NCBI GenBank assembly: GCA_019137255.1
Contig: WPDH01000013.1
Coordinates: 389,531 to 453,530, forward strand
Source: Corinectria fuckeliana
Lineage: Eukaryota; Ascomycota; Sordariomycetes; Hypocreales; Nectriaceae
Reading direction: 5' to 3'
DNA length: 64,000 nt
Of this stretch, positions 56,000 to 64,000 are shown piece by piece. The notes beneath the pieces were generated by a model. The model did no database searches and was not told the origin of the DNA. It was given only the letters and a program-made list of their open reading frames with translations. How positions within the stretch are numbered: position 1 is the first letter of the stretch; each line of letters starts with the position of its first letter. The translations under genes and the position numbers were made by a program.

Positions 56000-58900
56000 G
56001 CAATTTATTCCCGCCGTTATAACTAAGGAAAGGATCCAAGGATAAGCGGCTGCTTATATGATGATGGTGTCACGTTACGATATTCTTCAGGAGGGCGTCT
56101 ACATATTGGATCACAGGATACAAAAAGTTCATGTTTGGGATGGTTGCTTATTCAGACCTGCTTGATTTCTCGTTGGCTGCTTTCTTCCAGACTGGCGACC
56201 TCTGGTTCTTTGTGGCTCTGTTTTGGGCCATTCTTACCAATCTGCTATATTCGCTTGGGACAGGGGATTTGTTTTGGCGACTACTTCGCTGACCTGTCGA
56301 TGTTTATCATATATCAGTGCAGGCTTCTCTGACACCACTTACTTTACAATGGGATCCAAGGACCTCGCGGTCCAGCACATGCTTTCTCTCGACATTCAGT
56401 TTTGTACATTTCCCTGTTTCCCTTCGTTTCTAGTCAAGCCTTGATGTAATAGTTCGTTCTCCCGCCAGACCGCCCTAGGATACGAGACTGCGGCACTGGA
56501 TCCCGGAATTCATCGGATCGCCATCCGAATCCTTTGCTCTGTGCAACGAACCGCCAACGCAAGGGCCAGCACCTTGCTGGAGGGCTGCCGTGTAACATCG
56601 AGTCCTTGACACATCCCTATTCATACCGGCGTATGCGAGTACCTTTTCCTCGTTTGGTGTCACCCGGTATCTATGCAGCGAATGCTGGGTGTGGGGAGTC
56701 TTGACCACCTGCTGACAAGCCATGGGTCACACAGCCTGATGGGCGGATGCGGGAGTGACCATTTAGCATAATCAGCTAGTCTAGCCTTGTCATACTCCAG
56801 AGGATTCAAACGTTATCTACCATTGATCTGAGAGACTCCCTCTGTCTTCAACGCGGCAGAGTGGCGACACAAAGTTGGGTATCGGACATTTGCGCATGAG
56901 AAAGAAGCCTCCTCTCCCGTCACCCCCAGATCTGAACCCCAATCGTGTCCACTTCGAAGACACCACGCATGGCTGTCACGGCCCAGTACAGTTGAATAAC
57001 AAGGGATAGAAGGCCTCCCAGGCAGGTCCACTCTTGACGACGAAACAGGACTTATCTTCGGGGCAAGGCTCCTTTCGGGCCGTCGAATTGCCTCTTTGGG
57101 GTCAGACTACACTTGTAGAGCTGCCCCTATGGCTAGAGGCGGCCGAGCCAAGCCCGTCTCGATGATGCCTGCCCAGTCCAGGCCCATGACTGCGCAGGCG
57201 AGACAGATCGAGTGACAAGTCATGTTCGCAATTCGTATAAAGGGTGGCGCCACTGTATTAACAGCCATCGGCCGCGCTCTTCGCTCAATCAAGCACCAGG
57301 TGCAGGCGCCCAATAACCAGTATTTGGCTTAGTACATACAGCGTCCTTTAAGTGGCGTTAACATGCCACTTTTCTTTCTTTCTCAGCTGAGAGCGGGGGG
57401 TTGTTGTGGTTGTTGTCTGTGAAACATCAGCGTTGAATAATATTGGGAGTGTGCATGTACGAATATAACTGCACACTGCGGAAGCTCCGCAAGGTCTCTC
57501 AGCCACTTTTACCGGGTATAGCATGGCTCAGGGAAGAAGCTGCAGGATGGCCTCCTTCACAACCTGCACGTCCGTCCCCTCCGCTACTGCTACTGCGGCT
57601 GCTATTCTTGGTTCCAAGTTCGGTTTTTTCTTTTCCCCATCGCCTGTCCAGGGATCCCCATCGTATTCGTAGCATCCGTCAGCATAAGCCTGCTTGTATA
57701 ATAGTCTACCAGTGAGACTCTATTCCCGAGTATCAGATGGCTTTTTGGAGGTAAACACAAGCTTGGTCTCGTTTCAGATTCGTCGCCAACACGCATACCC
57801 AATGTGTTCTCTGCAGGCTAGGCTGACGACTGTACTGCTTTGGGCGTCAGCAACCTAGCAAACCGTGGTTACACAACTGGGGCGCAGGTTGCGTTCCTCG
57901 GAATCCTCCGGATACTTCTGCATAATAAGCAGAGATTTCTTCTGACAATTCCGTCCGACGGCGGGCCACACCGTGACGCGAACCCGATGGGAGGGATGGA
58001 TAGACTACTCCAGAGAGAAGAGGGGACAAGGTCGCAGCGCGAATCAGAATGTCTTCCACCTCGCCCCGCATCGGGTGTGGGAGGAAACCCGTAACAATGG
58101 GTTGCCAGGAGCTGACCAGAGGATCCTTGGCCGATATCGCCATCTCCAGCCAGCTTCCCGTCTAGGCCGGACTTCCTCTCCTTAGTCCTAAATCAGGAGG
58201 AGGGCAAAGCTGAATGCTGTGAAGTGTACCTTGACTTGTGGGGTTCTCAACCGGGCATGCTCGACTCGGCCGGCACAGCAGCACCTGAGCAACTATTGGT
58301 GATACCTTCCTCGTGGCTGAACATGACATGTGCTGCCTTCTCACCCTGGCTATGGGCCAGGCCAGCCGGGTTCGAAACCGATGTTACTTCTGGTGACAAG
58401 CCCGGCTCAACGGATCGTGGCCTGGACTTTGTAAAGCCATCCGGCGTCAGCCAACAATGAAGGCCCTTTTTCGACTAATTAGGGCCTGCCGTTAGATTAC
58501 GAAGAGTCATGAAAAACCTCGGCTGGTCTATGATTGTGACACCGAGGCATCATCTGCATGCATCCTTTACTTGTCAACGTCCGTTTTACGTAGATGCCGC
58601 ACCTCGTCACTTGTCTGCGGAATCCGTGCTGCACAAATCGTCGCCGCGACGATCCTTCGCGATGGTAGCATGTTGGGGATTCCGTTTTGTTGCAGCTAGG
58701 TAGCGAGTCATCCCGATTGCTACCGAGAAAGGTTTGACTGGAGAAAATCATTGCATGGAAGAGTAGCCACTTATTCAGGCTCAGGTCCCCGAACATTCCC
58801 GCATCTTAAGGAAGCGTGGTTAACGGAAGCGTCGGCGAGGGAACCATCAAGTGCAATGCCCATCGGGTCACAACGAATGGGCTTCAACCGGCGCGAATAT

Positions 58901-59516
58901 GAGCCAAGCAATTAAGATCCGGGGCCAAGACCCTGCTGTCGTAACTGTGGCGCGCGTAATCAAAGCTGAGCGTGGCGCCCAAAGCTGCATGGCACGCGCT
59001 GACCGCGTCAGGTGCCTACTTCTTCACACCCATGTCTGGTCAGCGACGGGGTTCAGATAGTCTCGAAAGGGGGCAGATCGTCACGATTCATCCAGTCAAC
59101 CAGGATGCGTCTGGAAATAGCCATACATCGTTGGCACATTGCTGATTGTAAGGTAGGCGAGTCGACAAGCGTATCATTCCACGTCTCGATGGTTTAAAAC
59201 CGGCCAAGTATAAGTCTTCGCGCATGATGACAAGCACAATCTTTTCCAGACATTGTATAATCACACCCAGTTAGTCTTTGTGCACATTCCGGAGGTAAGG
59301 GCGGCTAGAGAAGGTGCCTGTGATGGCGAACCGAGAAGATGTCAAGCAAGCTTCTATACAGGATGGCTGGACTTCGAACTGGAGTATAAGCCTTCGTTCG
59401 ACTCGGGCATGCAGCAAGCCGCTGCCGTTGATAATGGGCATTTAAGACCGAGTCATTTGTTGTCTGCTTCGCGATGCAGCGTACTTGTGGTATCCAATCA
59501 TCTTTTCCTGAGGTGC
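56000..59516. other. 3.5 kb non-coding region
   Basis: No protein-like frame appears on either strand. It lies between the 3' ends of TSC2 and the GNAT gene, which converge on it. A sequence resembling a tRNA B box at 58369-58379 has no matching stem and was rejected. Confidence 0.5.
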
Positions 59517-61189
59517 TCACACCTTACGCCAGACATCTTTGTAATCCGCCCATTTGCGGAATCCTATTGAGGAGATTAATCGGTGGGGGTTTTCGAAATG
59601 CATCGGATTGACTTACCGAGAGACACGAAGACGTTCTCGTCTGACCTGATACCGTCGACAAACATCCCAACCATCCCCTTATCACTCAATAATTGGCGGC
59701 ACGACTGAAGCAGCCTCGTCGTAACAGAATCCCGACGGTTTGCCATATCCGGATCGTCGTCTTAGAATCAAGTTAGCAAGGTAATTTGATCGTTTTGGGA
59801 TAAACCACCTTTAATGCAGATGCAGGATACTCCCCCGATTTGCTGCCCGATTGCTGCCGCCCATGGGATGTCTGTTGCACATGGGCTCCTGCTACTCGGG
59901 ACATACGTTATCGCCGCGGCTACAAGGTTGTCTCCCTCGAATCCGATGATGATATCTCCCATATGACAACTGTCCACCGTCCTCGCATACTGGTCGTACC
60001 ACCCAAAGCAGAATTTTCTTTCGGATTCCCTGCTTGCCATATCAATGACCTGCTGTGCATTAGTAATCTTGCATGGCCTGAAGGTCAAACCAGCAGAGGC
60101 CAATGTTGGTATTGGAGAGTCGGCAAATCGCAGAAACCAGTCAGAGACAGGTCGTCCTCTTCCGGCGCTTGGCTCGTCAAGTTTCCATCCTCTGTTTTGA
60201 AACCATTTCGCGTTGCTGACGAGAGCTGGAAGTCCATACAGGAGTCGTGGAAATGTGCTTCCAATCTGAATTCGGCCGACACCACGAATCTTGCTGAGCT
60301 TGCTCAAGCTTTCATCGTGGAGGGTTCGCCCAATGCCCTGGCCTCGAAAGCTCTCCCGTACGACAATGATTGCGATCGAGCCAATGAGTCGGTCCCCACT
60401 GCTATCCGCAAAGGTAGTAAATGTGGCACAGAATCCGACGATACTACCATCAGGTGGGTTCCGAACAACGTGATGCATTGCATATCCATCTCGCTTCAGT
60501 AGTGGCCCAAGAGCAGGCTGACTGAGGTGAAATTGGTCTGGAAGGCATTCCTGCCACAAAGTGTGAATATCGGCAAGGTCTCGCCCATAGTCCCAGGGTT
60601 GAACAGACCACGTCTGTCGGGGAGGTAGACTATTGATCGGAGTCGTTGTTGAGCCTGTTGAGCCCTGTTGTTTCTTCGTCAGAAGAGCCGCTACCATCTC
60701 CAAGTCTGCTGCAGAGTAGCTCGGGGATTGTAAGACAGTCTGAAACCCAAATTCTTGGACATCCTGATCTGGGAGCTTGCAACATGCCACTGTAATCAAA
60801 GGGCGGTCTTCGCACACCTCTCGAACAACGTCGGCAATCGCGAGCTGGTAAGCTCCTTCTGGTGATGAAAACCCTGTCAGGACGAATATGACCGCTCTAG
60901 CCCTTTTGATGAATGCAACATGGACACCCGTGATGCCGCGGTCCTTGACGTACGGAACGTGACGAATCCAAGGGTGTACTCGTGCCAGAGCCTGGCCCAG
61001 CGGCTCGAACGGGTCGCTCGTTTCAGCCCGTGTCGGGTTGAAGGGCACGATGGCGGGCGTGAGAAGCAAGACCAAATCCCCGTCACTCAAAATCTTTTGC
61101 AAAGGAACAGAGTCTTGGTGATCGCATAGTAGAGCCGCGGCAGAAGCTTGGGTCGCAGTGCTCGACATTGTCTGCAGCTGTGTTGACAT
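59517..61189 (-). CDS. GNAT acetyltransferase derived from a GH3-GNAT fusion, GH3 domain absent
   Basis: Three exons (59809-61189, 59617-59760, 59517-59563) with introns of 48 and 53 nt give 523 residues. The first intron has a TGCTAAC branch point and acceptor TAAG, and splicing restores CICIKDDDPDM. Residues 30-175 resemble the linker region after the catalytic part of fungal GH3 beta-N-acetylglucosaminidases (DPFEPLGQAL, IRHVPY). Residues 195-355 form one GNAT unit with the acetyl-CoA loop RGQGIGRT (282-289). Residues about 365-523 form a second, weaker GNAT-like unit ending FRKWADYKDVWRKV. In the known fusion proteins a GH3 domain of several hundred residues precedes this; none is encoded upstream here, and an in-frame TGA lies just before the ATG. 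It is either a stand-alone acetyltransferase or a 5'-truncated copy. The acceptor substrate is unknown, perhaps an amino sugar. Confidence 0.75.
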
Positions 61190-63387
61190 TGCTGCTGGAA
61201 GTCACATGGTCGATCAGAGCAGTTGATGAGATGGAAACCGATACTGAAAAGGCCCTTGCTAAGGCGGCCGCGTCCCCGTTCCCGTTCACGTGTGCCTAGC
61301 TCCCTCAGCGGATAGCTAGGGCTTGTTCGGTGTCTCAGTAAGCCTTTGCGCGAGTGGTGACTGGCTCTGGGCGTTGGGTCTTGAATCCTATCCCGGAGGC
61401 CTGTCCAAACGGGGCTCAAGGGCTAGCGTGTAGCAGTGGGCGTCTGCGATTGAGCTATCGCCAGCAGAAGAAAACGAGCTGGGGAAAGAGAGATATGAAT
61501 CTCCGCAGTTGATATGAGATCCGCCAAGCGGTAGGCGGTCTGCGAAATCGACTTGAGTTGACAGCGAGCTCAATGGCTTACTCTGAGGTGCGCCGTGGTT
61601 TTGCCTGGTAAGATACATGTAAGGGTCAGAAATGGGTTAGATGAGTGGGGGGGTAGGTAGGCAGATGGGACGAAACGTCCAGCAGCCATGGATATCAGAA
61701 TCAGCCGCCGCTGCGATGCACTGGGGTATGGTGAACCTGTGGTTGCCGGGGTGCACAAGGATTTGGTACCGGTACTCGGCCACGGAGACGACCGGCTGGG
61801 GTCCGGACGCGGCAACAAGCCCTCTCGTGGTATGGATATGCGGGCGCGCGCTATCCTGCGGCACCATGATGGGGTTTCCACATGCGTCAAGGTGACTGTG
61901 GGTTACACGAGACGCAAGTCGGTAGATGAAAGCAACGAGGCCATTGGCGATGAGGAGGGAGCCAGACCACAGGCGCAGCCGTGTTCGGCCCATTTGACAG
62001 GGCAGACAACGACCTTCGAACGTTGAGTATTCGTGCATGCCTGACCGCAACCGGGTGTCTCAGAATGGAACAGAGAGGTGGATCCTTTTTCTTTTCTTTT
62101 CCGGCTTACAGCAACTCCCCTCGGTTTGAGGCCATCGCGTAAGGTCCATCCCAGCAGTCAATGCCAGTGGGAATGGATACAGGCGCTTCGGGTAGCCATA
62201 TGCCCCGAGAAAGTGCATGCGCCTGCTCCACCCACGTGTGAAAGCCCCGACAGGCCGCCATTTCCAAGTCGAGGAGCATCTGGGCATTGCGCTTCGCCTC
62301 GTGGGGGTTGGCGGTAGACCACTCACTGGCGAGCATGGCTTGTCAGGTCAGGGATGTGTTTCCGGGCAGGCAGTTTGGCAGGCTGGCAGGCAAAGCAGGG
62401 TGGAGGGTGGTGAACGTCGCGTAGATTGGATGGCTCTTGGGGCGATCGAGTCGCGGGCAAGCGAATCGAAAGAGATGTTGGTTGTCACTCGACTCTGCTG
62501 AGTTCGCGATCACCCTCGCGCGCGCCATCGGGGGCTTGTATTCGTATATGGGCAACGGGACTTTAGCTGGATGATTGGGCGGAAATGTGTGCTGGGGATA
62601 TACAGAAGTTTAGAGTCGTCGGTTTCTCGACGAGTTCAGATCCGAGTCGACCTCTGGCAGGAGGAAGGAGCGCCTGTCGGGCCGGAACGGTAACAAGGCA
62701 GTCAGGACGTCGCAGCCACGTTTTCCACAGCCCTTCTCACGATTATATTACCTTACCCGTTGTGGGCAAATCTCCGACGTCACCCGTTCAATCATTGAGC
62801 TTGCAGGGACCACGCTCTGGGGTAATAGGTTTCGGAAAAGAACATGGTCACACACAAATCCAGCCCTCGATAGTAGGTTGACGTCGAAATTAGACCGTAG
62901 GTTGTCCCGCCGGCAGGTACTCAATATTGCTTGGCTACGTGCCCAATTCAACTCGCTTCAGTGGGCTTAGTGATGTTGCACCTGGCGCCCGTAGTGGGTA
63001 CCTGGGCTACCTACAGAAGTACCTACCTAAGTACCTAACATTAGAGCTTAGTGCCTGTGGTTTAGCGGGCGTCGGATCAGAACTGATGGATAGGTATCTA
63101 CGCGAGTGACGAGTGTTTTGTTTTTACGTTGACCTACTCGCTCCACATAGCTCTCGAACCATTGAAATATTTTCAAAATGATGGGGTTCTTGAAAATCGG
63201 GTTGACCTATTTTTAAGGGACGTGATATAAAGCATACCAATCTGACTATCAAGCATACCAAATGTGGCTGAGGGTGGGTCTGTTACCCCGCCGACACCGA
63301 TGCTCGGCCCCCCATATAAATTTTGGTGTGATCTCAAGTGTAGTTGTCTTGCTACTACTAACCGCAACTTTCAGTCACTCAATTACA
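61190..63387. other. accessory-looking region with fragmentary minus-strand frames
   Basis: No complete gene could be built. Two minus-strand frames, 62110-62336 and about 61637-62045, have protein-like composition and are listed separately. The rest shows nothing coding. AT-rich sequence with repeated TACCTA words lies at 62990-63050, and the AT-rich 5' flank of the mobile-element ORF is at 63110-63360. Confidence 0.4.
61637..62336 (-). pseudogene. possible broken or multi-exon gene, unrecognised
   Basis: An ATG at 62336 opens a 76-codon frame of natural composition (ending ...TGIDCWDGPYAMASNRGELL) with a GTAAGC donor at 62109. Downstream, a second frame (to 61637) reads SLLIANGLVAFIYRLASRV and then VAEYRYQILVHPGNH. 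An intron-like tail with CTAACCC and TTACCAG lies near 61600-61640. I could not join the two frames in phase with ordinary splice sites. They may belong to a decayed gene, a gene with unusual introns, or be chance. No family recognised. Confidence 0.22.
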
Positions 63388-64000
63388 ATGGACAAATTAT
63401 TCAACATCCCTTTTCCGTCTCTTCAGGCCGCCCGTGAGGCAATTGACAACTTCGCGATGAGGCTGGGCTACAGCCTTGTCATCTTACAGAGCCGGCCTAA
63501 TGCTGCCAATCCAACCCGGGTTCTCTTACGCTGTGCAAAGGGCCGGGTTCCTAAGAGTCAGGCTAAGGCTGAGACTCATGAATCAAAGAGGCGGCGCACA
63601 AGCTCTCAGATGACTGCCTGCAGATATCAGCTTCTTGTTATCAAGGGCCCTAGTGATGACCTTTGGAGACTGCAAGCAGCGCAGGGCGAAGGTCATCAGG
63701 ATCACAATCATGATGTATTACCCGGAACAACTTTTTCCCGGTACCGAAGCCAGGCACTTGCGGCGGCCTAAGGGGAGCGTTGCCGTCGATAGAGGTACCT
63801 CTGTCAGAAGCACCCGCCGTGACCCTATTCTCGCTGAACGCATGGAGGCAGCAGAGAGGGCAGAAGGCCGGGTTGCTGAGGCAGCAGCCCGGGCAGCGAT
63901 GCCGCCTCCATCGACCGCCCCGGCTGCCCTCGAGGTTACACGGTCATCATTATCATCAGCGCGGCAGGAAGGGCTTCAGGCGGGGCTACGGTGGGCCGAG
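63388..64000 (+). mobile_element. FAR1-domain / MULE-type transposon ORF, frameshifted and 3' partial
   Basis: From the ATG at 63388 the frame encodes 127 residues beginning MDKLFNIPFPSLQAAREAID. Next come MRLGYSLVI, VLLRCAKGR, KRRRTSSQM and TACRYQL, then an HNHDVLPG motif. This Cys/His pattern is the FAR1-like zinc-binding N-terminus found in fungal Mutator-like (MULE) transposases and related repeated proteins. The frame stops with TAA at 63769-63771, but coding-like sequence continues in the next forward frame (PKGSVAVDRGTSV, then AERMEAAERAEG) to the window edge. Dropping one base near 63769 would join the two, so this copy looks frameshifted. No transposase DDE region is visible here; the element extends to the right. 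Direct AAGCATACCAA repeats lie upstream at 63231-63263. Confidence 0.6.

Noticed and set aside
58369..58379. GGTTCGAAACC, a tRNA B-box match
   Set aside because: The flanking bases do not form a T-stem, and no A box or acceptor stem is found at the right distance.

Overview
The window looks like nuclear DNA of a filamentous ascomycete (Pezizomycotina, probably Sordariomycetes and perhaps Hypocreales). The genes are single-copy eukaryotic housekeeping genes with many short GT-AG introns of 48-194 nt, CT-rich leaders and long intergenic stretches. The assignment rests on protein resemblance and gene architecture, not on any search. Exon limits were placed by hand from splice signals, reading phase and protein continuity. 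Several open frames begin at GTG or TTG, so I moved those starts to the first plausible ATG.

Layout. 1-1085 (+): C-terminal part of a Tul1/Dsc1-type membrane RING E3 ligase. 1366-2679 (-): CaiB/BaiF (AMACR-like) CoA-transferase. 3215-3700 (+): kinase C-lobe remnant. 4475-6188 (-): NADP-glutamate dehydrogenase with 3 introns, followed by a 3.9 kb non-coding stretch. 10078-13499 (-): DNA polymerase delta catalytic subunit. 14028-14426 (-): an unrecognised 132-aa ORF. 16247-17963 (-): rhomboid protease. 20360-20917 (-): small membrane protein. 20918-25206: 4.3 kb of non-coding DNA. 25207-27529 (+): Zn2Cys6 transcription factor. 28468-30870 (-): Vps1-type dynamin in six exons. 33642-35637 (+): Gid7/WDR26-type LisH-CTLH-WD40 protein. 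35638-42982: 7.3 kb gene desert. 42983-45025 (+): conserved fungal protein of unknown function. 45850-49137 (-): exportin Cse1/CAS in seven exons. 51155-55999 (+): Tsc2/tuberin. 56000-59516: non-coding. 59517-61189 (-): a GNAT acetyltransferase derived from the C-terminal half of a fungal GH3-GNAT fusion, without the GH3 domain. 63388-64000 (+): FAR1/MULE-like mobile-element ORF with an apparent frameshift, running off the window.

There is no gene cluster or operon logic. Most genes are independent housekeeping genes: sterol/ER-Golgi quality control, nitrogen assimilation, DNA replication, vacuolar sorting, GID ubiquitin ligase, nuclear export and TOR regulation. The right end (about 59.5-64 kb) is the accessory-looking part, with a truncated-domain acetyltransferase, fragmentary ORFs and a transposon-type ORF. 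The intergenic DNA repeatedly carries short palindromic or near-palindromic motifs (GTACTATGTA, TACCTAGGTA, TACGTAGTA) that no gene explains. I saw no convincing tRNA, rRNA or CRISPR array.
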